This document shows, in pieces, positions 1-6,368 of a DNA stretch of 9,914 nt (its first letter is position 1; each line of letters starts with the position of its first letter). The position numbers and the translations under genes were made by a program. The notes below the pieces were generated by a model. It was not told the origin of the DNA and searched no databases. It saw only the letters and a program-made list of their open reading frames with translations. The DNA comes from Bdellovibrionales bacterium (GTDB lineage: Bacteria > Bdellovibrionota > UBA1018 > CAIPTA01), in the NCBI GenBank assembly GCA_021730855.1, contig JAKFYM010000014.1, positions 1 to 9,914 of the forward strand. The letters are read 5' to 3'.

Positions 1-504
1 GACAATGATTCGAGGACATTGGATTTTAAAATCGAGCCCGGCAGCGATGGGAAACTATCTGAAAGGTATGATATTTACGCCTATCATTTTATGCCTGAAA
101 ATGGCCCGAGAAACACCATACCAATAGAGGAAACATACGTATCGCAATCATTTGAGGGGGTGGAATCTGAACCGGGCGGTCAGATTTTCGTTGACGGCAG
201 TGTAATCATTGGTGGTGATAAAGCCGCCTACAATGGTGACCAGAAGGTAAAAGGCAGGATTACCGTCATAGCAACCGGCAATATCTGGGTTGCTGACTCT
301 GTAGTAGTTGACGGCCCACGCGATGCCAGCTGCCCCGATTACGCCAGCGAGCAAGAGCGACACGCCCGCGGCGACGCGTGCCGGGTGGCGCCGCCCCCAC
401 CGCGCGAGCCCGTGAGCGATCCCTTCTGCCCCACTTGCCAGCAGAGCAATCTGCCCTCCACGCCCTTGAACACCAACGTGCACTTCAACTTCACGGTGCT
501 ATAA
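1..504 (+). CDS. 5'-truncated open frame, possible chimera: beta-rich segment joined to a Cys/Pro-rich tail
   Basis: The frame is open from the left edge, so the true start lies outside the window; a TTG at 19 is only an apparent start. It ends with TAA at 502-504. Residues up to about 100 contain short alternating beta-strand-like runs (QIFVDGSVIIGG, GRITVIATGNIWVADSVVVDG), resembling the repetitive beta-solenoid parts found in some PilX-like pilus or surface proteins; that resemblance is from memory and weak. After about position 310 the protein changes to a tail with four cysteines (including a CPTC pair), a PPPP run and a terminal NVHFNFTVL strand. GC by hand count rises from about 46% (1-300) to about 66% (301-504). 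Codons such as ATA, AGA, AGG and GTA are common before the break and nearly absent after it. The tail fits the rest of the window and probably shares an operon with the barrel gene 4 nt downstream. No function can be assigned. Confidence 0.55.
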   Translation, partial: DNDSRTLDFKIEPGSDGKLSERYDIYAYHFMPENGPRNTIPIEETYVSQSFEGVESEPGGQIFVDGSVIIGGDKAAYNGDQKVKGRITVIATGNIWVADSVVVDGPRDASCPDYASEQERHARGDACRVAPPPPREPVSDPFCPTCQQSNLPSTPLNTNVHFNFTVL

Positions 505-508
505 ACAA

Positions 509-2092
509 ATGCTTACTATTCTTCTTTTGTTCACTCTCCCTGCTCTTGGCGCTCCCAGCCCCGCGGACCAGAAAAAGCTAGCCGAAGCCTGGACGCTCTA
601 CCAAAGCGGAGCCTACACCCAGGCGCTCACCAAAGCCGGCGGCATCCAAAGCTCCGACCGCGAGACCCTCAGCACCGCGGCCTTTTTCCTGGCCCTCACC
701 CACGCCAAGATGCAGAACTACGACAAAGCCATTCCGCACTTCAAAAAAGCCGAAGAGCTAAAGAATGATGCCCCGAGCTTGCACTATGAATTCGGCCAGG
801 CCCTGATCGCGCTCCAAGAGCTCCCGAAAGCCGAAACGCAGTTCAAGAAATCCATCGTAAACAAATTCAAGATGGGGGCCTCCGCCTACTACGTAGCCTA
901 TATTCGCCAGCTCCTGGGCGATGATGCCGGTGCCAAGGATTTTTATAGCCGCATCCAAAAGCTAGCCAATGATGCCGACAACGTGAAACAACCCGCGCTC
1001 TACCAACTCGCTGAGCTCGAGGCCGAACGTATCGGGGAAGAACAAAACAAAGAGAAACGCCTCCGCGCCCTACAAAGAGAGGCCCTCCCGCTCTACAAAA
1101 AAGCCAAAGCCTTTGCCTCCGGCACGGCCACGGCCGAGCAGGCCGAAGTCAAGATTCGCGAGATCGAAACCCAGGTGGCGGAAATTGTGGAGCGCATGCG
1201 CAATGGCATTCCCTATCCCCGCCAAGCGTATACCTTACGCCTCTCCCAAGATTTCACTTACGACACCAACGTGATCACCGAGGCCGATGAAGCCCTCGTG
1301 GAAGTGAGCGATAAGGACGCCCTCATCTCCAAAACCGGCGTGCTCGCCAAATACCAATGGAACTGGCGCCGCACCTGGAGCTTCATCCCCGAGCTCAACG
1401 CCACCCTCACCTATCACTCGCGCCGCGATACCGCCACCGTCTACCAGAACGACAACCTCGTGCTCGCGCCCGCTTTTCGCACCAAATATGAACACACTAG
1501 CCGAGGGGCGCCCGCCTCGGCCCTTCTCGACCTGGAATACAACTACATGATGCGCGACTATACGCAAAATCATGAGCTGCCCTACTACTCGCGCTATTGG
1601 AACCTTGTGCTGGGCGAGCGCGTGAAATGGTTCAACACCGGCACCACCACCCTCAAGGCTTCGATCAAATTATATGAGCACTACGATCCGGCGCGGAACT
1701 CCTATTCACCCCAGCTTTCGCTCCAACAAAACATAAAGCTTTTTTCCAAATGGGATCTTTCGAACACCTTCACCGCCGACTACTTGCATGCCCGCGACGA
1801 CACCAACGACGAGCGCAACTACAAGCTCGCCCACTCCGTCACCCTGCTAAAGCTTTTCGAAAAGGTGGATGTCACCCCCTCGCTCACGCTGAATTTGAAA
1901 GACACGATGAAACAGAAAAATACGCGAGGAAATGAATTGCTGATCAATCCTTCGGTGGGACTCACAAGGGAGTTTGCCAACCGCCTGGATGGCTCCTTCG
2001 ACTATAGCTATTCAAAAAACCAGTCCAAGTCGAAAACGCTCTACCAATACACCAAACACGAATTCAAACTGGGCGTGAGCTATAGTTTTTAG
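509..2092 (+). CDS. TPR-repeat outer-membrane beta-barrel protein (Slam-like architecture)
   Basis: This 527-residue protein starts with a short hydrophobic signal peptide, probably cleaved after LGA near residue 15. About four TPR-like helical pairs follow at residues 22-160; the clearest are FFLALTHAKMQNYDKAIPHF and YEFGQALIALQELPKAETQF. A charged helical linker spans about 160-230. From about 235 to the end the sequence alternates polar and aromatic/hydrophobic residues as in amphipathic beta-strands, begins with a YDTN motif, and finishes in KLGVSYSF, whose terminal Phe is typical of BAM-inserted outer-membrane barrels. Periplasmic TPRs followed by a C-terminal barrel of about 290 residues match the layout of surface lipoprotein assembly modulators (Slam) and of secretin-like polysaccharide exporters such as PelB or PgaA; which of these applies is not settled. 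The start at 509 lies 4 nt after the upstream stop with no strong Shine-Dalgarno, which suggests translational coupling. Its stop overlaps the convergent gene by 4 nt. Confidence 0.8.
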   Translation: MLTILLLFTLPALGAPSPADQKKLAEAWTLYQSGAYTQALTKAGGIQSSDRETLSTAAFFLALTHAKMQNYDKAIPHFKKAEELKNDAPSLHYEFGQALIALQELPKAETQFKKSIVNKFKMGASAYYVAYIRQLLGDDAGAKDFYSRIQKLANDADNVKQPALYQLAELEAERIGEEQNKEKRLRALQREALPLYKKAKAFASGTATAEQAEVKIREIETQVAEIVERMRNGIPYPRQAYTLRLSQDFTYDTNVITEADEALVEVSDKDALISKTGVLAKYQWNWRRTWSFIPELNATLTYHSRRDTATVYQNDNLVLAPAFRTKYEHTSRGAPASALLDLEYNYMMRDYTQNHELPYYSRYWNLVLGERVKWFNTGTTTLKASIKLYEHYDPARNSYSPQLSLQQNIKLFSKWDLSNTFTADYLHARDDTNDERNYKLAHSVTLLKLFEKVDVTPSLTLNLKDTMKQKNTRGNELLINPSVGLTREFANRLDGSFDYSYSKNQSKSKTLYQYTKHEFKLGVSYSF

Positions 2093-2430
2093 AAGGGTTT
2101 GTAGACCGCCAGCGAGGCCGCGCCGATCGCCAGCACGATCACTGCCCAATAAGTGGCAAAGCCGCGCTCGGGGAATCGTTTCGCCACCAGATGGCCCACG
2201 CCCGTGATGATAAACCAGATCACGATCTTGGCCTGAATCCAGGGCTGAAACCCGCCACCCAGCCGCGCCATCAAACCCATGCCCGCAAAGAGCACGAAGA
2301 AACTGGAAACACCCGTAAGGATTTTCCAAAATTTGCTTTTATGGTTGGCCAACAAAAGCACCGCGATGCTCGTGAGCAGAAGGAAGATCGACGCTATATG
2401 GATCACTTTGTACATTTGGTAGGAAATCAT
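2089..2430 (-). CDS. Small four-helix inner-membrane protein, uncharacterised (SirB-like)
   Basis: The 113-residue protein is mostly hydrophobic and has four likely membrane helices at about residues 7-27, 36-55, 66-82 and 91-109. A conserved-looking N-terminus (YKVIHIASIF), an ARLGGGFQPWIQAKIVIW segment in the middle and a YKPF C-terminus recall a family of short proteobacterial membrane proteins annotated as hypothetical or SirB-like. The His in VIH of helix 1 could bind a cofactor or ion, but this is a guess. No biochemical role is known to me. ATG 2430 was chosen over the internal ATG at 2415; neither has a good Shine-Dalgarno, so the start could be 5 codons later. Its TAA lies inside the 4-nt overlap with the barrel gene (TTAG at 2089-2092), and its 5' end is only 35 bp from the divergent methyltransferase start. 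Confidence 0.72.
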   Translation of the reverse strand: MISYQMYKVIHIASIFLLLTSIAVLLLANHKSKFWKILTGVSSFFVLFAGMGLMARLGGGFQPWIQAKIVIWFIITGVGHLVAKRFPERGFATYWAVIVLAIGAASLAVYKPF

Positions 2431-2453
2431 TTAGGATCGGTACCAAAGTCCCC

Positions 2454-2457
2454 GGAG
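2454..2457 (+). promoter_or_regulatory. Ribosome binding site of the methyltransferase
   Basis: GGAG lies 8 nt before the ATG at 2466 and supports that start. The whole divergent gap (2431-2465) is 35 bp. Promoters for the two divergent genes would therefore have to overlap each other or extend into the coding regions. Confidence 0.6.
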
Positions 2458-2465
2458 ATCCACAA

Positions 2466-3044
2466 ATGCTTTCTGCTGCTGACTGGGACCAACGCTACCA
2501 ACAAAAAGACACTCCCTGGGATCTCACCGGCCCTACTCCAGAATTGCTGCGCCTAGTACCCAGCCTTCCTCCCTCTGGCCGCGCGCTCGTGCCCGGAGGC
2601 GGACGTGGCCACGACGCACTCGCACTGGCGCAGCACGGAATGGAAACCCATCTCGTTGACTTTGCCCCCACCGCTATCGACGAGGCACGAGCGTTGGGAA
2701 AATCGATCCACCTGCACTGCCTGGATTTTTTTACGCTGCCGGAAATCCCCAGCCACCACGCCGCCTACGACCTCATTTGGGAATACACCTTCTTCTGCGC
2801 CATCGCCCCCGACCTACGCGCGCGCTATGTGGCCACGATCGAAAAATTGCTCAAGCCGGGCGGGCTTTTTCTGGGATTGTTTTTTCCCCTCGTCAGCGAG
2901 AAATCTCCCCCGCCCTTTGTGGTGACAGAAAGTGAAGTCCGCGCGCTCTTCCCCGCCACGCTGCAAATCGAAAAACCGCAAGCAAGCGTGAAGCCGCGGG
3001 CCGGGAGAGAGTTTTTGGGATTTTACCGGAAACCAGCGCGCTAG
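2466..3044 (+). CDS. SAM-dependent methyltransferase, TPMT-like family
   Basis: This 192-residue class I methyltransferase transfers a methyl group from S-adenosylmethionine to an unknown acceptor, probably a thiol, halide or other small nucleophile if the family resemblance holds. The N-terminus carries DWDQRYQQKDTPWD (about residues 6-19), the W..RY...PW signature of thiopurine methyltransferase-like proteins. Motif I is ALVPGGGRGHDALALA (40-55), where many relatives have a Cys in place of the second Gly. An acidic residue expected to contact the SAM ribose ends HLVDF (Asp65). YDLIWEYTFFCAIAPDLRARY (about 101-121) matches the family's D-x-x-x-[DE]-x-x-F-x-x-A-[LI]-x-P block, and LLKPGGLFLGLFFP follows. 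At 192 residues it is near the usual bacterial length. It stands alone on the plus strand between two minus-strand genes, so context gives no substrate hint. Its stop overlaps the CDF gene. Confidence 0.85.
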   Translation: MLSAADWDQRYQQKDTPWDLTGPTPELLRLVPSLPPSGRALVPGGGRGHDALALAQHGMETHLVDFAPTAIDEARALGKSIHLHCLDFFTLPEIPSHHAAYDLIWEYTFFCAIAPDLRARYVATIEKLLKPGGLFLGLFFPLVSEKSPPPFVVTESEVRALFPATLQIEKPQASVKPRAGREFLGFYRKPAR

Positions 3045-3997
3045 GGACGCATCGCCAGCACCACGTGGGCGATGCCGAATTTTTCGCGCAAAAGAACCTG
3101 CATGCGCGCGCGCAGGGCTTCGGCCTCATCGAGCGTCATGCCTTCCACGCGCACCTCCGCCGTGGCCGCATACATCCGCGAAGTGATTTCCCAGACGTGC
3201 AAATCCTCCACGAGCTTCACGCGCTTGTCGAGGCCATGCAGCTCCTTGTGGATTAACTGCGGGTTCACGTGTTTGGGAGTGGCCTCGATCAGCACATGGC
3301 CCGAATCCCAGAGCAAATGGTACGCCCAGCGCAGGATCACTAGCCCCAAGCCCAGGCCGAGCAGCGCGTCCACCCAAAACCATTGGGTGAAATAAACCAA
3401 TACGGCTCCAATCATCACCGCCACACTGCTTAGGGCATCACTCATCACATGCAGAAGGGCACTCTGGAGGTTGCGATCAGAATGGTGGCTGTGGTGCTCA
3501 TGGCTATGGTTGTGGCCGTGTTCGTGGCTGTGCGAATGAGCGCCGTCCCCCACCGCCTTAAGCGCGCGGGAAAGAAAAAGAGCCGAAAGCAAATTGAACA
3601 AGAGCCCGATCGTGGAGACCACCAAAAGTGGGATCGCCAAAACGGTTTGGGGCTCCAGTAAGCGGTGCGCGCCCTCCCAGACGAGCCCAATGCCCACCAC
3701 CAAGAGCAAAATGCCATTCAAAAAAGCGGCCAGCACTTCGAGGCGGTAGAGACCAAAACTTTGGGTATTGTTTGTGGGCCGAGCCGCGAGAACCAAAGCC
3801 ACGAGGCTCATGACCAGGGAGAAAAGATCGGTGAACAAATGCGCGGTATCGCCCAGGAGGGCTAGGCTGCCAGTGTACCAAGCCCCTGCCATCTGCAACA
3901 CAAAGGCCGCGCAGCTAAGCCCAATGGCAATCCACAGAGCCTTCCGCTTTTGGGAAAAAGGAGCAGGATGATCGTGGGGAGAACGCCAGAGGCTCAT
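3041..3997 (-). CDS. Cation diffusion facilitator, probable Zn(II)/H+ antiporter (CzcD/ZitB type)
   Basis: This 318-residue inner-membrane exporter would move Zn(II), and possibly Cd or Co, from the cytoplasm in exchange for protons. Six membrane helices are visible between about residues 20 and 225. The metal site in helix 2 is DTAHLFTD (His53, Asp57) and in helix 5 HVMSD (His183, Asp187), the HxxxD/HxxxD pattern typical of zinc-selective members. The loop between helices 4 and 5 is strongly His-rich, with 11 His among residues 154-172, and is expected to bind or sense metal. The cytoplasmic C-terminal domain (about 230-318) contains the DLHVWEITSRMYAATAEVRV core of the CDF dimerisation fold. 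The length is standard. The ATG at 3997 follows the tatA stop by 8 nt; only a weak AGG (4005-4007) precedes it. It is the last gene of the minus-strand run and its TAG overlaps the methyltransferase stop. No metal-responsive regulator is seen nearby. Confidence 0.93.
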   Translation of the reverse strand: MSLWRSPHDHPAPFSQKRKALWIAIGLSCAAFVLQMAGAWYTGSLALLGDTAHLFTDLFSLVMSLVALVLAARPTNNTQSFGLYRLEVLAAFLNGILLLVVGIGLVWEGAHRLLEPQTVLAIPLLVVSTIGLLFNLLSALFLSRALKAVGDGAHSHSHEHGHNHSHEHHSHHSDRNLQSALLHVMSDALSSVAVMIGAVLVYFTQWFWVDALLGLGLGLVILRWAYHLLWDSGHVLIEATPKHVNPQLIHKELHGLDKRVKLVEDLHVWEITSRMYAATAEVRVEGMTLDEAEALRARMQVLLREKFGIAHVVLAMRP

Positions 3998-4005
3998 CGA
4001 ATTGC

Positions 4006-4230
4006 CTAAGCTTTTTTCTTATCTCCGGGCAGCACGGCATCAGGCTCGCGCGTGCCCTCTTCGGGCTTATGCCCCAAGGCAGGAGGCAGATCTTCTTCTC
4101 CTGACAAACCTTTTTTAAAGGCATGCATGCCTCGTCCTAAAGCCGCACCAAGCTCCGGAAGACGACGGGAACCAAACAACAAAACCACCACTCCGAGAAT
4201 GATCAGGTGTCCAAGGCTGAGTCCGAACAT
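4006..4230 (-). CDS. tatA: Twin-arginine translocase subunit TatA/TatE
   Basis: The 74-residue protein is the pore-forming or homo-oligomeric subunit of the Tat system, which exports folded proteins across the inner membrane. It has a short N-terminal membrane helix (about residues 5-19), the invariant hinge FG (Phe19-Gly20), then the amphipathic helix RRLPELGAALGRGMHAFKKG (22-41) with the conserved P-E-L-G and F-K-K-G, and a charged, disordered tail ending in Lys-Lys-Lys-Ala. The frame is open upstream to 4278, but the start at 4230 is preferred: AGGAG sits 7 nt before it, and the extension would add charged residues ahead of the membrane helix, which is unusual for TatA. The polar residue near the N-terminus that is common in TatA (often Gln or Glu at position 8) is His here. 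No tatB or tatC lies in the window. It sits 54 nt after the lipase gene and 8 nt before the CDF gene. Confidence 0.92.
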   Translation of the reverse strand: MFGLSLGHLIILGVVVLLFGSRRLPELGAALGRGMHAFKKGLSGEEDLPPALGHKPEEGTREPDAVLPGDKKKA

Positions 4231-4237
4231 AAAAAAT

Positions 4238-4242
4238 CTCCT
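4238..4242 (-). promoter_or_regulatory. Ribosome binding site of tatA
   Basis: Read on the minus strand this is AGGAG inside an A/G-rich run, 7 nt before the ATG at 4230. It decides the shorter tatA start over the in-frame extension to 4278. Confidence 0.7.
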
Positions 4243-4284
4243 CTCTTCTTTCGTAGCAGCTCGGGCGCCCCCTGACAAGGGACG

Positions 4285-5142
4285 TTATAGGCCGCTCCGC
4301 CTCAATTCATCATAGAGGCGCGCATAAATCCCCAAGACTTCGGCCTCGGGCTTCTGGGTGCGAAATTCATGGTGATTTATCTGAGCCAAATGATCGATTC
4401 CTGCGCTGCCCTCCAGCTCCTTCCCCCAGCCTTGCGAGCTTAAGGGCACCAGACCGTCGTGGCCCTCCTGGCCTAAGGCATGTTTTTCTCCCTCTAGCCA
4501 AAGCGCAGGGAACCACAGCAGGTAACTCATAGTGCCATCAGAGAAGCGGGCCGATGTCTTCACGCTCAAGTAGGTCACGCCCGACACATTCGGCACCCGA
4601 GGATTGAAGACGGTTTCCATATAGTCGGTGGTGATCTCGCCCAAGAAGCGTCGCGAATCCATATCGTATCCCAGGAGACGGAAAAACCAATACCAGGCCG
4701 TTCGGTTCTTGCGCTGCCGCTCGCCCCAGTTGGCTAGGGGAGTGCCCCGGTGCGGAGTGCCGGTGGTGCTAATAGATAGAATTTGTTTGGTCTTGAGCAC
4801 GCTCGCCGCATACCGGGCGTCGAGCCCGCCCAAGGAATGCGCGATGAGATTCACCTTTTGGCCCCGGAGATCGCTTTCAATGAAATTTTTGAGCACTCCC
4901 GCGCGCTCCCCAATCGTGGCATTGGAAGGCAGCTCCACCACGTGCACTTTCGTGCCCGAGCTTGCGAGGAATTCGGGCACATTGCGCCAGTACTCGCCAA
5001 AATTCAAAATCCCCACCTCGAGCTTGGCTCCCTCAAACGTGGATCCATGCACGAGCACGATCGGATGCTTGAGCACGGGGCGGCCCTGAAGAGTGGGCTC
5101 TGCGGCCAAGGCGGCTAAGCTCAAGAGAAGAGAAAGAATCAT
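4285..5142 (-). CDS. Secreted triacylglycerol lipase, alpha/beta hydrolase (family I-like)
   Basis: This 285-residue lipase would hydrolyse acylglycerols outside the cytoplasm and release free fatty acids. It has a short Sec-type signal peptide (residues 1-14, cut likely after LAA) with no twin-arginine. The oxyanion strand is PIVLVHG (27-33). The nucleophile elbow is AHSLGGLDARY, with Ser103. The acid is probably Asp229 in GHDGLVPLSSQGWG and the base His251 in GIDHLAQIN; the DGLVP-x-S and H-x-x-x-x-N layout is that of Pseudomonas/Burkholderia family I lipases. The mature protein contains no cysteine, so the disulfide of many such lipases is absent, and no lipase foldase (Lif) gene is in the window. 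The ATG overlaps the stop of the LolC/E gene as ATGA, so translation is likely coupled. Upstream lie beta-oxidation genes, which fits use of the released fatty acids. An esterase or phospholipase specificity is possible. Confidence 0.87.
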   Translation of the reverse strand: MILSLLLSLAALAAEPTLQGRPVLKHPIVLVHGSTFEGAKLEVGILNFGEYWRNVPEFLASSGTKVHVVELPSNATIGERAGVLKNFIESDLRGQKVNLIAHSLGGLDARYAASVLKTKQILSISTTGTPHRGTPLANWGERQRKNRTAWYWFFRLLGYDMDSRRFLGEITTDYMETVFNPRVPNVSGVTYLSVKTSARFSDGTMSYLLWFPALWLEGEKHALGQEGHDGLVPLSSQGWGKELEGSAGIDHLAQINHHEFRTQKPEAEVLGIYARLYDELRRSGL

Positions 5143-6362
5143 AGATCGCGGATGCCTTCGAGCGGCGGCAAACGGGCGGCCCCACGCGCAGGAAAAAAGG
5201 AAGCCACCAGCACGATCAGCACGGCCGTGACCACCACCCCGGTCACGAAGAGAGGCGAAACATTCACGGGCAAGGTGCGATCATAGAAAACATCCGGCAG
5301 CTGCACGATCGGATAGTGGCGCAAGAAAAAGGTGATCGCTAGGCCGAGCACCAGCCCGATCAGGGTGCCCACATTGCCGATCACCGCACCCTGGATCAGG
5401 AAGACGCTGCTGATCTGGCGGGTGCTGGCGCCCATCGCCTGGAGGATGGCGATCTCTTTGCGTTTCTCCACCACGGTCATCTTGAGCGAGGTGACGATAT
5501 TGAAACTCGCCACGAGGATGATCATCGTAAGGATCACGAACATCGTGATGCGCTCGAGCTTGAGCGAAGCGAAGAGATGGGCGTTGAGTTGGTTCCAGTC
5601 CTTCACCAGAAAATCCGCACCAAGAGCCTCGCGGATTAGACGGCCGCTCTCGGCGCTATTTTGAAAATCATTCACCGTGATCTCCACGCGATTCACCTTT
5701 TGCGCGCGCCCCAGAAATTCTCGCACGGCATCCAGCGACACATACACGGTGTGCAAGTCCTTCTCCGGAATCCCGCTCTCGAAGATCCCGTCCACGCGGA
5801 AAACCCGCACCCGCGGCACACTCTCGAGCGGCCCTTCGGTCTCGGTGGGCGAAATCACCTGCACCTTATCCCCCGGAAGTGCATTGAGCTCATAAGCGAG
5901 CTCCTTGCCGAGCCACAGCCCATCGGGGGAGAGAACCTTTGGCCCTTCCACCGCTTCCACTAGGCTCTTGGCCAACACATTCATATGGCTTTCCGAAACC
6001 CCGCGCATGCTCATACCGGCCACTTTTTTTCCGGCGCGCAGGATGGCCTCGGTGGCGAGCACGGGATTCACCATTTGGATGTCGGAGCTTAGAGAATAAA
6101 TTTTATTGATGCTATCGGGAGGGAACTCAAAATATGGCTCCACATTGTCGCCCGCGCGGGTGACGAGGATGTGAAACTCCCCCTGGCCCAAGCGGCTTTT
6201 CAGCGCGCCCTCGAAGCCATCCATCACGGAGAGGATCACGATCAGCGTGGCCACGCCCACGGCCACGCCGGCGATCGAGAGAAAAGTGATGAGCGAGAGA
6301 AAGGCGTTGCTCTTCTTTGAGCGGAGGTAGCGCAGGCCGATAAAAGAAGAGAATCCGCTCAT
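5139..6362 (-). CDS. Lipoprotein-releasing ABC transporter permease, LolC/LolE family
   Basis: This 407-residue inner-membrane protein belongs to the FtsX/MacB-like permeases and should form the membrane part of the Lol complex, which extracts outer-membrane lipoproteins from the inner membrane and passes them to LolA. The N-terminus has the family opening FIGLRYLRSKKSNAFLSLI, then helix 1 (about 20-45) ending at SVMDGFE. A large periplasmic domain covers about 47-265. Three more helices lie at about 270-292, 318-347 and 370-393. Between helices 2 and 3 is the cytoplasmic coupling segment EKRKEIAILQAMGAS (about 300-314), which contacts the ATPase. The length matches LolC (about 400). LolC and LolE cannot be told apart here; many delta-type bacteria have a single such permease. 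The LolD ATPase is not in the window. The start is 6 nt after the fadJ-like stop, with no clear Shine-Dalgarno; the stop overlaps the lipase start. Confidence 0.9.
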   Translation of the reverse strand: MSGFSSFIGLRYLRSKKSNAFLSLITFLSIAGVAVGVATLIVILSVMDGFEGALKSRLGQGEFHILVTRAGDNVEPYFEFPPDSINKIYSLSSDIQMVNPVLATEAILRAGKKVAGMSMRGVSESHMNVLAKSLVEAVEGPKVLSPDGLWLGKELAYELNALPGDKVQVISPTETEGPLESVPRVRVFRVDGIFESGIPEKDLHTVYVSLDAVREFLGRAQKVNRVEITVNDFQNSAESGRLIREALGADFLVKDWNQLNAHLFASLKLERITMFVILTMIILVASFNIVTSLKMTVVEKRKEIAILQAMGASTRQISSVFLIQGAVIGNVGTLIGLVLGLAITFFLRHYPIVQLPDVFYDRTLPVNVSPLFVTGVVVTAVLIVLVASFFPARGAARLPPLEGIRDL

Positions 6363-6368
6363 CTGGCA

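Noticed and set aside
148..483. Minus-strand open frame of 111 codons with a hydrophobic run (VAAGVSLLLAGVIGAAGIAWAV) that looks like a membrane helix
   Set aside because: It crosses the compositional break. Its third-position GC over the GC-rich part (about 69%) is lower than that of the plus frame (about 84%), and the plus frame ends in an operon-like position 4 nt before the barrel gene. The hydrophobic run is probably the antisense of an Ala/Gly/Arg-coding stretch.
4263..4284. Possible small hairpin (CCCT...AGGG) between the lipase and tatA genes that might be a terminator
   Set aside because: The stem is only about 4-5 bp and no T-run follows on the minus strand, so it does not look like an intrinsic terminator.
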